From Bacillus sp. FJAT-18017 (lineage in GTDB: Bacteria; Bacillota; Bacilli; Bacillales; Cytobacillaceae), in assembly GCF_001278805.1 (NCBI RefSeq), contig NZ_CP012602.1, positions 4,437,501-4,501,500 of the forward strand: a stretch of 64,000 nucleotides of DNA, written 5' to 3'. Shown piece after piece: positions 42,735 through 50,992 of the stretch. Under the pieces are notes generated by a model. It was not told the origin of the DNA, ran no database searches, and worked only from the letters and a program-made list of their open reading frames with translations. The stretch's first letter is position 1; every line of letters begins with the position of its first letter. Both the position numbers and the translations under genes were made by a program.

Positions 42735-44819
42735 TTAGTCATTGCCTTTGTCTTTATCTTTGTCTTTGTCTTTTTCTTTCTTTTCTTTATCCTTACCTTT
42801 ATCTTTATCTTTTCCCTTCCCTCGCTCTTTCCATTTCTTTTGCTCTTCCTTTATGCGGTTCTCCCACTTCTTTGCGCCTTCATTAATTTCATCCCAGAAC
42901 GACTTTCTTTCCCTTTCCTCTATCAGTACCCCTACATCCTGGACATTGAAACTTGTCAGCTCGGTCTCTTCGAGGGCAGCTGTCATGAAATTCTGAAAAA
43001 CCTTGCTCGCCCCCTGGCTGCTTGTGGTGGTTAGATAATGATCCTTATCAGTTTTGTCATATCCTACCCAAACCGCACTTACAAGGTCCGGTGTGTATCC
43101 GACAAACCATTGATCCTTAACACCATTGATTCCCTCTATTGCAACCTGGGTCGAACCGGTTTTACCGGCAATCTCTCGGCCCTCGACTTGAGCACTTTTC
43201 CCAGTGCCCCGCTCCACTACCCCGAGTAGCATCGTATTCATTTTATCCGCTACTTCTGCAGTGGTCACTTTTGTTTTCTCTTCTTTTCTCTCGGCTACTA
43301 CTTTTCCAGAAGGATCTTCAATCCGGATGATAGTGTGGGCACCGGAACGAACTCCTCGGTTTGCAAAAACAGAAAACGCCTCCGCCATTTGTTTAGGCGA
43401 TACACCTGTATGCAAGCCGCCAAGCGCGACAGCAAGGTTCCGGTCTTCTTTTTCAAGGGGAAGTCCGAACTGCTTTACCGACTCCAATCCTTTTTCAATT
43501 CCAAGTTCATTCAAAAGCCAGACAGCTGAAACGTTCTTGGATTCCATTAGAGCCTCATACATAGGCACTTCACCCTCATATTGGCCGTTATAATTACTTG
43601 GTTCATAGTTTCCGAAACTCATTTTTTCATCCTTGACCATATCAGTAATTTCCCAGCCTTCTTCGAGTGCCGGTGTATAGGAAACAATTGGCTTTATAAT
43701 AGAGCCTGGCTGTGCCTTCAACTGGGTGGCACGGTTGTAGCCCCTGAAGACATGCTCCCCTCTTCCGCCGACCAATGCCCTGATGCCACCTGACTTCGCA
43801 TCAAGAAGAACTGCCCCGCTTTGAACAGGGTCACTTGAATTTCCAACCTGGAACAGCGAATCATTCTTATAAGAACTCTCAACTGCGGTTTGCATCTTTG
43901 GATCTAACTCCGTATAAATCTTGTAACCGCCTGTCAGCAGTTCATCCTGGGTAAATCCGTACGTTTTAATCGCTTCTTCCAGGACAGCATCCACATAATA
44001 TGGATATTTGCCGGTAAACGGATCTTCACTCTTGTCGACAAGCTTAATTTTTTCTTCCTTTGCTTTTTTCGCTTGGTCTTTCGTAATAAATTCATGCTGG
44101 ACCATTGCGGCCAGCACAATATCGCGTCTGGCGACTGCTTTTTCCATATCGTTATATGGATTCAGTGCAGATGGAGCTTTAATTATCCCAGCTAGCATTG
44201 CTGATTGGCCAAGTGAAAGGTCCTCCACTTCCTTACCAAAGTACTTCTTTGCCGCGCGGTTTATACCCCAGGCGCCATCGCCAAAATAAATTGTATTCAA
44301 ATACATCTGAAGGATTTCATCCTTTGAATATTCTTCTTCAATCTCCCTTGCCAAAGACGCTTCCTGAAGCTTCCTGCTGTATGTCTTTTCGGAATCAAGC
44401 AGTGCATTTTTCGTAAGCTGTTGGGTGATCGTGCTTCCTCCTTCAACGACACCGCCTGCCAAAAGGTTACGGAAGAACGCCCTCCCAATCCCAATCAGAT
44501 CTACACCATTATGGTCATAAAATCGGTGGTCCTCTATCGCGATGACTGCGTTTTTCATATGGTCAGGAACCTTATTGATTGGGGTGCCCTCATTCTTATT
44601 TGCTGTCACCTTGCTTGCAACCTCACTGTTTATATCGTATATAACGGTTGCCTGATTTAATTCATTCTCCAGTGAAGAAATATCGGCATCCTTTGTAAAA
44701 AAACTGAATGCACCTAGAAACCCAAGTACCACAATGGCCAGCGTTAAAATTAGCACCTGGTTCATATGCCATTTTTTCCAATTTTCAACTAGACCATTAA
44801 ACATTAACTTTCTCATCAT
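42735..44819 (-). CDS. Class A penicillin-binding protein (PbpF/PBP1A type)
   Basis: About 694 residues. One N-terminal membrane helix (VLILTLAIVVLGFLGAFSFF), a GT51 glycosyltransferase domain (EDHRFYDHNGVD and GGSTITQQLTKN), and a transpeptidase domain with active-site GSIIKP, SKN and AGKTGST. It polymerises and cross-links peptidoglycan outside the membrane. The tail after about residue 645 is a charged low-complexity stretch of KDKDKGK-type repeats. Start ATG 44819 or 44816, both behind AGGGGG. PbpF is the closest B. subtilis candidate by length. Confidence 0.9.
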   Translation of the reverse strand: MMRKLMFNGLVENWKKWHMNQVLILTLAIVVLGFLGAFSFFTKDADISSLENELNQATVIYDINSEVASKVTANKNEGTPINKVPDHMKNAVIAIEDHRFYDHNGVDLIGIGRAFFRNLLAGGVVEGGSTITQQLTKNALLDSEKTYSRKLQEASLAREIEEEYSKDEILQMYLNTIYFGDGAWGINRAAKKYFGKEVEDLSLGQSAMLAGIIKAPSALNPYNDMEKAVARRDIVLAAMVQHEFITKDQAKKAKEEKIKLVDKSEDPFTGKYPYYVDAVLEEAIKTYGFTQDELLTGGYKIYTELDPKMQTAVESSYKNDSLFQVGNSSDPVQSGAVLLDAKSGGIRALVGGRGEHVFRGYNRATQLKAQPGSIIKPIVSYTPALEEGWEITDMVKDEKMSFGNYEPSNYNGQYEGEVPMYEALMESKNVSAVWLLNELGIEKGLESVKQFGLPLEKEDRNLAVALGGLHTGVSPKQMAEAFSVFANRGVRSGAHTIIRIEDPSGKVVAERKEEKTKVTTAEVADKMNTMLLGVVERGTGKSAQVEGREIAGKTGSTQVAIEGINGVKDQWFVGYTPDLVSAVWVGYDKTDKDHYLTTTSSQGASKVFQNFMTAALEETELTSFNVQDVGVLIEERERKSFWDEINEGAKKWENRIKEEQKKWKERGKGKDKDKGKDKEKKEKDKDKDKDKGND

Positions 44820-44910
44820 GTTGTCCCCCTGGCGAATCCCAAGATTGATATTCTCATTAGCATTTACCCATGGCAAGCCACTACTACTCGCTAACAAGTT
44901 TTTCAAAAAA

Positions 44911-44942
44911 TAAAAAGCATCCGATTGCCCGGCTGCTTTTTA
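44911..44942 (-). terminator. Terminator of the 51-residue gene
   Basis: AAAAGCAxCCG/CGGxTGCTTTT stem with one mismatch, T-rich tail on the minus strand, overlapping the stop codon. Confidence 0.75.
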
Positions 44943-45095
44943 GCTTGTTTTCCTGGTTTCCGTTTTGTATTCGCTCATTTCCTTTTGAAGTGATTCCATA
45001 TACATATATACGATTTGCTTTATCTTATCATCCGCTTCCAATATATCTAAATGTTGAAGGCATTTCCGTATTGTTGGGTGCACCTGTTTGCTCAT
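44940..45095 (-). CDS. Small soluble protein, unknown function
   Basis: A 51-residue protein, MSKQVHPTIRKCLQHLDILE onward, helical and charged, starting at ATG 45095 behind GAGGTG. It ends inside its own terminator, upstream of the penicillin-binding protein gene on the same strand. I do not recognise a family. Confidence 0.65.
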   Translation of the reverse strand: MSKQVHPTIRKCLQHLDILEADDKIKQIVYMYMESLQKEMSEYKTETRKTS

Positions 45096-45246
45096 CCAAA
45101 ATCACCTCTATGACCTCTTTTTCAAATTTTACGCAGGGCGCACCCAGTTTATGGGGGTAACAAAGGGATAAGGAGAGTAAGTTTTCCTGATATAGGGTAA
45201 AGAATAAAAAGACTGAAACTTCTGAAAAAAGAGGAGGAATTAATGT

Positions 45247-45750
45247 ATGTCTTTTTCTTTTAATAATATTATCGTGGCTTATGACGGAAGTGAAGGAAGT
45301 GACAAAGCGCTTAAACTTGCTGCTTTAGTTAGTAAACAAGGAGGAAATTCGGCACTGACTGTAGTCAATGTGTATGATGAAAAAATCGAGAACCGGAGAG
45401 TGGATATTGCAGGAACTTCCCCAGCACCCATGTCAGGCTATTTAGCAGAAGGGATTCCTGCCTCTTTCCATAATTTTAACCAAACGGAACATTCAACACA
45501 GTCTATTATTACCAACAGTGTCGATCAAGTCTTCTTTGATGCAAAAAAGAAGCTGGATGGGGTAAACGTCAGCTTTCAGGTTCTTGAAGGAGCACCCGCA
45601 GAAAGCATTTGCGCATATGCTGAGGAAACGGGAGCTGATTTAATTATTACAGGAAGCTCGGGGAAAAGCGGGCTTAAAGGACTGCTGCTTGGAAATGTCA
45701 CAGAAAAAATTACAAAAATGGCCCCATGTCATGTACTAATTGCAAAATAA
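45247..45750 (+). CDS. Universal stress protein (UspA family)
   Basis: A 167-residue protein with the Usp fold: NNIIVAYDGSEGSDKALKLA at the start and the ATP-binding GSSGKSGLKGLLLGN near the C-terminus (G-x2-G-x9-G-S/N pattern). It probably binds ATP and is induced under stress; the molecular role is unknown. The start follows GAGGAGG. It is convergent with the XRE regulator, with a shared terminator. Confidence 0.92.
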   Translation: MSFSFNNIIVAYDGSEGSDKALKLAALVSKQGGNSALTVVNVYDEKIENRRVDIAGTSPAPMSGYLAEGIPASFHNFNQTEHSTQSIITNSVDQVFFDAKKKLDGVNVSFQVLEGAPAESICAYAEETGADLIITGSSGKSGLKGLLLGNVTEKITKMAPCHVLIAK

Positions 45751-45774
45751 TAAGCCGGTCCCCTCCGGCTTATT
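45749..45774. terminator. Bidirectional terminator
   Basis: AATAAGCCGG/CCGGCTTATT, ten perfect pairs (45749-45758, 45765-45774) with loop TCCCCT. It serves both the Usp gene and the convergent XRE gene, whose stop lies inside it. Confidence 0.82.
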
Positions 45775-46225
45775 TCCCTTCTGCAATTTCATTGAACCGA
45801 AGGGTTGCACTCTCTTCATCAAATGAACTGTATATCCGATAATGCTCCTCATCAAGGATGCGGAGATGCTTGCTTAGAATGTTCTGCTGTAAAATATAGC
45901 CGTTTTTCCTCTCTAGCTCGCGCCACCATATTTTACCGCCCATTGTCTTTCCACCCCGGTAATCCATGCCTTCCCTCGCTACAGTTTCGAGAACTTCGAG
46001 AGGCTCGTTTCCAAAAAGGAACTGGACCGTCTCGGTTTCGCGAAACAGCGCACAAACAGCCACCACTGTTGACCAGCCTGCCAGCACCCTGCCCTTTTCA
46101 ATTTGGACAAGAGTCTTTTTGGAGACACCGATGATATCGGCCATTTTATCCTGTGTATAGCCTGCTTCGGCCCGAATAAGGCGAAGCTTTTCAGAAACCC
46201 TTATGATGATGTCATCTCTTGTCAC
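45770..46225 (-). CDS. XRE-family transcriptional regulator
   Basis: About 151 residues. An N-terminal Cro/C1 helix-turn-helix (EKLRLIRAEAGYTQDKMADI and GVSKKTLVQIEKGR, about 12-47) is followed by a domain of unknown function. GTG 46225 is preferred because AAGGAAGGG lies six bases before it; an ATG at 46243 is the alternative. Position next to feo genes suggests, but does not show, a link to iron. An AT-rich spacer separates it from the feo cluster. Confidence 0.82.
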   Translation of the reverse strand: MTRDDIIIRVSEKLRLIRAEAGYTQDKMADIIGVSKKTLVQIEKGRVLAGWSTVVAVCALFRETETVQFLFGNEPLEVLETVAREGMDYRGGKTMGGKIWWRELERKNGYILQQNILSKHLRILDEEHYRIYSSFDEESATLRFNEIAEGK

Positions 46226-46315
46226 GTAAAACCCTTCCTTCATCTTTCCTAAGTGTAATATTACACAATAAAAGAAGAAAAGAAAAGTGAAAGCGCTCAG
46301 CACTCAAAAAATAAA

Positions 46316-46344
46316 AGCGCCCTCACGTTCAATTCATGGGCGCT
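46316..46344 (-). terminator. Terminator of the feo operon
   Basis: AGCGCCC (46316-46322) pairs with GGGCGCT (46338-46344); a TTTTATTTTTTG run follows on the minus strand. Confidence 0.85.
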
Positions 46345-46355
46345 GTCCTTTTGTA

Positions 46356-46514
46356 TTATTTTTTAGCAGGTGCGCAGCTGCCGCTAGAACAGCTATCAGA
46401 TACGGAACAGGCTGCACATTTGCCCTTTTTAGACCGGTTAATAAAACGCACAAACGCCCAGCCGGCATATCCGAATATTGCACCGCCGATAATAATATTG
46501 GTGATGATTTCCAT
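46356..46514 (-). CDS. FeoB-associated Cys-rich membrane protein
   Basis: A 52-residue protein with one N-terminal membrane helix (IITNIIIGGAIFGYAGWAFV) and a cysteine-rich tail (CAACSVSDSCSSGSCAPAKK). It matches the small proteins that often follow FeoB; the cysteines may bind iron. ATG 46514 follows GGAG. It is the last gene of the feoA-feoB operon and ends before a strong terminator. Confidence 0.88.
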   Translation of the reverse strand: MEIITNIIIGGAIFGYAGWAFVRFINRSKKGKCAACSVSDSCSSGSCAPAKK

Positions 46515-46535
46515 CGCTGAATATCTCCTTCCGAT

Positions 46536-48536
46536 TTAGCTTAAGCCAAGCAATTTACCGCCCTGGTAAATGATAAGACAGAGTAGATAGGCGATGGTAA
46601 ATGCATAGGCCATTGAGAAAACTGTCCACTTTTTTGATCCGGTTTCTTTATAAATCGTCGCCACTGTAGCCAGGCAAGGGATATATAGCAGGATGAATGC
46701 CATGAAGCTGTATGCTGCCAGCGGTGTGAAATACGCTGTCATCATACCCTGAAGCTGTGCCTCTGATGGTGCAAAATAAATAATATTCATTGTCGATACA
46801 ATTGATTCTTTTGCAAAAAAGCCAGTCAATAATGATGCGCTCGCCTGCCAGTTGCCAAAGCCCAGCGGCTGGAATATCGGGGCAAGGACTCCTCCTATAG
46901 AAGCAAGGAAGCTTTGCTCCATTTCTACATCAAATCCCCCAGTCCCCGAATAAGAGAGGAGCCAGACGAAGACGGAACCCGCAAAGATAAAAGTACCTGC
47001 TTTTTTAACAAAGCCCTTTCCTTTGTCCCAAGTACTTCTCCACAACGCCCTAATTTGAGGGAAACGGTATGGCGGAAGCTCGATAACAAAGAGTGATGCT
47101 TCGGATTTCAGTACTGTTTTTGAGAACAATTTCGCCAAAATAAGAGCGATGAGTATACCTATAATATAGAGACTTAAAACAATTCCAGCGCTATTTGCTG
47201 CAAAGAAGGCCCCAACAAACAAAGCATAAACCGGAAGCCGTGCGGAGCAAGACATAAGCGGCGTCAAAAGGATCGTTAAAAGTCTTTCCCTTGGTGTTTC
47301 AATCGTCCTCGCTGCCATAATTCCAGGTACATTGCATCCAAAGCCGATCATCATCGGTATGAATGCCTTCCCGTTCAAGCCAACCGATTCCATAATTCGA
47401 TCCATTACGAGGGCGACACGAGCCATATAACCCGAGTCTTCCAGCAAAGAAATGAAAAAGAACAGGATAAAGATTTGCGGAACAAATACCAGTACCCCGC
47501 CTACTCCTGCAATCAGCCCTTCATTGACAAGTGCATGAAGGAAAGCAGAAGCTCCAACTGCATTTAAGGCACCATCTGCCCATGAAGCAATTGGGCCGGT
47601 AATAATGCCATCTAGAATATCGGAAAGCGGGGAACCGAGCCAGTCAAATGTCAGCATGAACATCAGATACATCATCAAGAGAAAAATCGGCATGCCAAGG
47701 TATCTGTTTGTTACGATGGTATCTATCCTTTCTGAAAGAGGAACGACCTCCCCTTTCTTCCTGACTGCTTCGGCAGCTATTTTTTCTATAACCAGTTTCC
47801 GTTTTTCATGGATGATATGGGCAAGGGACATCTTCCCATGGGAAGCAAGTGCTTGGGATAGTCCAGAAACAATCGCCCTAATTTTTGTACCATCAGCTTT
47901 TTGTTCAAGATAATCCGCTACATATTGATTCCCTTCAAAAAGCTGGAGGGCAAGCCATCTGTCTGAATGGGTTGTTTTCCCCTCAATCTGAGCACTGATC
48001 TCCCCAATTGCTTCTTCAATTTCACTTCCATAATAAACAAGGTTCTTTTTTGGGGGAAGTGCATTTTCAGCAGCTGCCATATCCTGCAGTCTATCACAGC
48101 CTTTTCCGCTTCTGGCCACAACCGGAACAACAGGGATGCCAAGCAGACTGGATAACTTATCTGTATCGATATGAATGCCGCGCTTGCTTGCTACATCAAC
48201 CATATTCAACCCTATTAACATTGGCCTTCCAAATTCAATTAACTGCAGGGTTAAATGCAAATTCCGTTCGATTTGAGAGGCATCAAGGATGTTGAGGAGA
48301 CGGTCTACGGGGCCATCCAGGAAAAACCTGGTTACAACACCTTCGTCCTTCGACAGTGGATTCAACGTATAAATGCCAGGCAAGTCGATGAGGCGGTCCC
48401 TTTTATTACGAAAAATCCCAACCTTCTTCTCAACAGTTACGCCACTCCAATTGCCAACGTATTCATAGGAACCTGTGAGATTATTAAATAATGAGGTTTT
48501 GCCTGTATTGGGATTGCCTATTAATGCAATTTCCAT
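46536..48536 (-). CDS. feoB: FeoB, ferrous iron transporter
   Basis: A 666-residue protein with an N-terminal GTPase domain (GNPNTGKTSLFN and LIDLPGIYTL) and a membrane domain with two Gate-type repeats (GVGGVLVFVPQIFILFFFIS and later). It imports Fe2+ under low oxygen or iron starvation. It starts one base after the feoA stop, so the two are translationally linked. A Fur-type box upstream of feoA gives the likely regulation. Confidence 0.96.
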   Translation of the reverse strand: MEIALIGNPNTGKTSLFNNLTGSYEYVGNWSGVTVEKKVGIFRNKRDRLIDLPGIYTLNPLSKDEGVVTRFFLDGPVDRLLNILDASQIERNLHLTLQLIEFGRPMLIGLNMVDVASKRGIHIDTDKLSSLLGIPVVPVVARSGKGCDRLQDMAAAENALPPKKNLVYYGSEIEEAIGEISAQIEGKTTHSDRWLALQLFEGNQYVADYLEQKADGTKIRAIVSGLSQALASHGKMSLAHIIHEKRKLVIEKIAAEAVRKKGEVVPLSERIDTIVTNRYLGMPIFLLMMYLMFMLTFDWLGSPLSDILDGIITGPIASWADGALNAVGASAFLHALVNEGLIAGVGGVLVFVPQIFILFFFISLLEDSGYMARVALVMDRIMESVGLNGKAFIPMMIGFGCNVPGIMAARTIETPRERLLTILLTPLMSCSARLPVYALFVGAFFAANSAGIVLSLYIIGILIALILAKLFSKTVLKSEASLFVIELPPYRFPQIRALWRSTWDKGKGFVKKAGTFIFAGSVFVWLLSYSGTGGFDVEMEQSFLASIGGVLAPIFQPLGFGNWQASASLLTGFFAKESIVSTMNIIYFAPSEAQLQGMMTAYFTPLAAYSFMAFILLYIPCLATVATIYKETGSKKWTVFSMAYAFTIAYLLCLIIYQGGKLLGLS

Positions 48537-48537
48537 A

Positions 48538-48762
48538 TTAAACCCTCTCCAGTTCGATGCAATTTGCTTCCTTGCGCCGAATCCCTATGCATTGGCCACA
48601 GGATTCAATCATAATCGGCCCGCCGAATGGCAGGATGCATTTAACGCAAACCTCACTGCCTTCTGTGATACCAAGATCAAGCAGCCTTCTTTGCACCAGC
48701 TGGTCAACCATGGATATATTTTTAATCGTCGCTTTTTCTCCCGTTTTCAATTGAACCAGCAT
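48538..48762 (-). CDS. feoA: FeoA, SH3-like partner of FeoB
   Basis: A 74-residue cytosolic protein of the FeoA family (MLVQLKTGEKATIKNISMVD and IMIESCGQCIGIRRKEANCI), a small beta-barrel that supports FeoB. The start ATG 48762 follows AAAGGGTG by six bases; the in-frame GTG at 48771 lies inside that site and is unlikely. Confidence 0.93.
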   Translation of the reverse strand: MLVQLKTGEKATIKNISMVDQLVQRRLLDLGITEGSEVCVKCILPFGGPIMIESCGQCIGIRRKEANCIELERV

Positions 48763-48786
48763 GATTATCACCCTTTAGCATTTAAA

Positions 48787-48801
48787 TGAGAATGATTCTC
48801 T
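48787..48801 (-). promoter_or_regulatory. Fur-type box upstream of feoA
   Basis: A 7-1-7 inverted repeat, TGAGAAT-G-ATTCTCT, 25 bases before the feoA start. It fits the core of the Fur consensus (TGATAAT-n-ATTATCA) with changes at symmetric positions. Iron-dependent repression of feoAB is inferred. Confidence 0.72.
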
Positions 48802-48938
48802 TTCTTATGGTTTAATTTTATCACCATTCAAATAGGAGATTGATAACCAGTTGTGAAAATTATGTTAAACCTATGAAAATAAAAAAAGGAAAAGGGAGGC
48901 CCTTTTCCAAAATAAATTCTTTAACTTTTTTAAACAAC

Positions 48939-49538
48939 CTATGAATGATTCATAGAATGCCTCTGTCCGGCAATCAGCCTTGGCGATGCTCCAAAAACCA
49001 GGACAACTGCAATCGCTGAAATAATTGCGTTTGGAAGCATGTAGGTTCCGTTGTAAAGGAATGAAAATAGTGCGACAGGAGTCCCTTCAGGAGCTGAAGA
49101 CGCAAAGAAAACAATCCCGCCAATATAGTGGGCGATAAACCTCAAGACACTTCCCAACAGAACTCCAAGGACCATGTAGAATATCCAGAGAGTTTTCTTA
49201 CTATCAGCCTGTGCTTTTTTAATAGAAGACGAAAAGACTCCGGCCAGCCCGACGACTGTATAGGCAACAACATAATCAAGTGCTCCCTGGACAGGGTGGA
49301 TGATCCATGCCTGGCCCAGCACAATTTGCAAGAATCCCAGCAAAAAACCTGTCAGCAGGCCACCTTTTAAACCCCAGCGATAGGCCATTAAGAATATTGG
49401 TACCATCGCAATCGAGATGGAACCCCCCTGTGGCCAAATTTTCAGTGATAGAATATTGGCTGCATAATCAAGCAGCAATGCGATTGCCGTAAAAACAGCA
49501 ACCTCCACCAAAAATAATGTTTTACGATTTTGTTCCAT
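48939..49538 (-). CDS. thiT: ThiT, thiamine-specific S component of an ECF transporter
   Basis: A 199-residue membrane protein with six hydrophobic segments. The motif AMVPIFLMAYRWGLKGG and the stretch GQAWIIHPVQGALDYVVAYT are characteristic of ThiT (YuaJ), which binds thiamine and works with a shared ECF module encoded elsewhere. A TPP riboswitch upstream confirms the thiamine link. It is transcribed alone on the minus strand. Confidence 0.95.
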   Translation of the reverse strand: MEQNRKTLFLVEVAVFTAIALLLDYAANILSLKIWPQGGSISIAMVPIFLMAYRWGLKGGLLTGFLLGFLQIVLGQAWIIHPVQGALDYVVAYTVVGLAGVFSSSIKKAQADSKKTLWIFYMVLGVLLGSVLRFIAHYIGGIVFFASSAPEGTPVALFSFLYNGTYMLPNAIISAIAVVLVFGASPRLIAGQRHSMNHS

Positions 49539-49659
49539 AAACGATTCCCCCTATTGTCCGAAATAGGCAAACAGGATTTTACTTCCATGTTTCCCTACTC
49601 TTGATATTGGGTATCCGTTTGAAACCTTCCTTTTTGATATGGGTACTTTCCGCCAATGC

Positions 49660-49703
49660 AAAAAGGCAATACAAAACGCATACAAAGAGGGTCCTGTATT
49701 GCC
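49660..49703 (-). terminator. Expression-platform terminator of the thiT riboswitch
   Basis: GGCAATACA (49665-49673) pairs with TGTATTGCC (49695-49703); TTTTTGC follows on the minus strand. It stands between the TPP aptamer and thiT. Confidence 0.85.
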
Positions 49704-49713
49704 AAACATTCGG

Positions 49714-49810
49714 CATGCCACATCCCTACGCTAGCGTTAACTAACAGGTTCAAAGGGTAAGAACTAAACGTTCACTCTCAGCCGCTTTTAACAGCTCCCC
49801 TTGTGGAAGT
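49714..49810 (-). ncRNA. TPP riboswitch (THI element)
   Basis: On the minus strand the aptamer reads CAAGGGGAGCTG, GCGGCTGAGAGTG, ACCCTTTGAACCTG and CTAGCGTAGGGATGTGGC in order, the invariant THI-box segments. With the terminator downstream it should switch thiT off when thiamine pyrophosphate is high. Confidence 0.96.
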
Positions 49811-49930
49811 ATTCAATTGATATCCACTTTCACTATACTATTCTCGGGCAACTTTGACAACAATAAGAATTGTATGTGGAGAGTATATACTTTTTTATAA
49901 ACTTATATATCTGTTTTAGGAGGTACAACA

Positions 49931-50833
49931 ATGGAGAGGAAGAACCAATTGAAGTCTGGGGAGACGGGTGCTTGGGTTAGTATCTTTGCCTATATCTTTC
50001 TGGCGGCATGCAAATTAATTGCAGGAAAAATGGGTAACTCCGATGGCCTTTGGGCAGACGGACTGAACAATTTGACAGACGTCCTGGCGTCAGTGGCTGT
50101 ACTGGTAGGGCTTAAGATTTCAAAAAAGCCGCCTGACAAGGATCATCATTATGGCCATTACCGTGCTGAAACGATAGCTTCCCTGGTAGCAGCCTTCATC
50201 ATGCTAGGTGTCGGATTCCAGGTATTGATGAATGGTGTCCAATCCCTATTCTCTGGAAACAAAGCTGAACCGGATTGGCTCACAGCTTGGGTCGCGATAG
50301 GATCGGCAGCCATTATGATGGGTGTTTATCGTTACAATATTAACCTGAGCAGAAAGATTAACAGCAATGCCATCAGGGCGGTTGCCCAGGATAACCGTTC
50401 AGATGCCCTTGTCTCAGTAGGAGCGTTTATCGGAATTATTGGTGCTAAGGTAGGCATTGTCTGGCTTGATATGATTGCCGCCATCATTGTTGGATTAATC
50501 ATATGCAAAACGGCATGGGAAATTTTCCACGATGCCTCTCATGCATTAACAGATGGTTTTGATGTGACAAAGGTCCCTGAACTACAGCAGACAATTGAAA
50601 GTACAGCCGGAGTTAAAGGTGTCAACGAAATAAAAGCACGAACTCACGGGAATCAGATACTCATTGAATCAACCATCCTCGTAGATCCAAACCTCACTAT
50701 CATTGAGGGGCATGCCATCACAGAAGCAATAGAAAAAGGATTGCAATCCAAACATGGAGTCCGCTATGCGATTATCCATGTTGAGCCATACTTTGAAAAA
50801 AACACAACTGAACAAAAAGAAGCCCGTACTTAA
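49931..50833 (+). CDS. Cation diffusion facilitator, probably Mn2+ (MneP/MneS-like)
   Basis: A 300-residue CDF exporter with six membrane helices and a C-terminal cytosolic metallochaperone-like domain ending IIHVEPY. The transport site reads NNLTD in helix 2 and DNRSD in helix 5 (N-x3-D, D-x3-D) rather than the H-x3-D of zinc exporters, which points to Mn2+ or Fe2+. This resembles B. subtilis MneP/MneS. It is divergent from the thiT riboswitch and ends inside its own terminator. Confidence 0.85.
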   Translation: MERKNQLKSGETGAWVSIFAYIFLAACKLIAGKMGNSDGLWADGLNNLTDVLASVAVLVGLKISKKPPDKDHHYGHYRAETIASLVAAFIMLGVGFQVLMNGVQSLFSGNKAEPDWLTAWVAIGSAAIMMGVYRYNINLSRKINSNAIRAVAQDNRSDALVSVGAFIGIIGAKVGIVWLDMIAAIIVGLIICKTAWEIFHDASHALTDGFDVTKVPELQQTIESTAGVKGVNEIKARTHGNQILIESTILVDPNLTIIEGHAITEAIEKGLQSKHGVRYAIIHVEPYFEKNTTEQKEART

Positions 50834-50854
50834 TTTCCTTAAGTACGGGTTTTT
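50820..50854 (+). terminator. Terminator of the CDF gene
   Basis: CCCGTACTTAA/TTAAGTACGGG (50823-50833, 50839-50849), containing the stop codon, followed by a T5 run. Confidence 0.92.
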
Positions 50855-50881
50855 GCTGCTATATAAGAAAGTACATCTTTT

Positions 50882-50985
50882 TTGAGAACTGTCTAGCTCC
50901 ACAAAGGAAAGCATCTGTGAATTAAGCGGCTCTTTGCCTGGTTCGAGGCGTCCTTTGCCTGTAACGAAGACGCTTGCGATTTTCT
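50882..50985 (-). repeat. Dispersed repeat family A, copy 4 (short form)
   Basis: Begins with TTGAGAACTGTCTAGCTCCA exactly as copy 1 and ends GACGCTTGCGATTTTCTT, eight bases before the gltT stop. The central TCAACATCGAT blocks are missing, so this is a deleted form. Confidence 0.8.
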
Positions 50986-50992
50986 TGCTATC

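Noticed and set aside
42702..43034. Plus-strand open frames rich in Phe and Leu opposite the penicillin-binding protein tail
   Set aside because: They are the antisense of the KDK-coding hexamer repeats.
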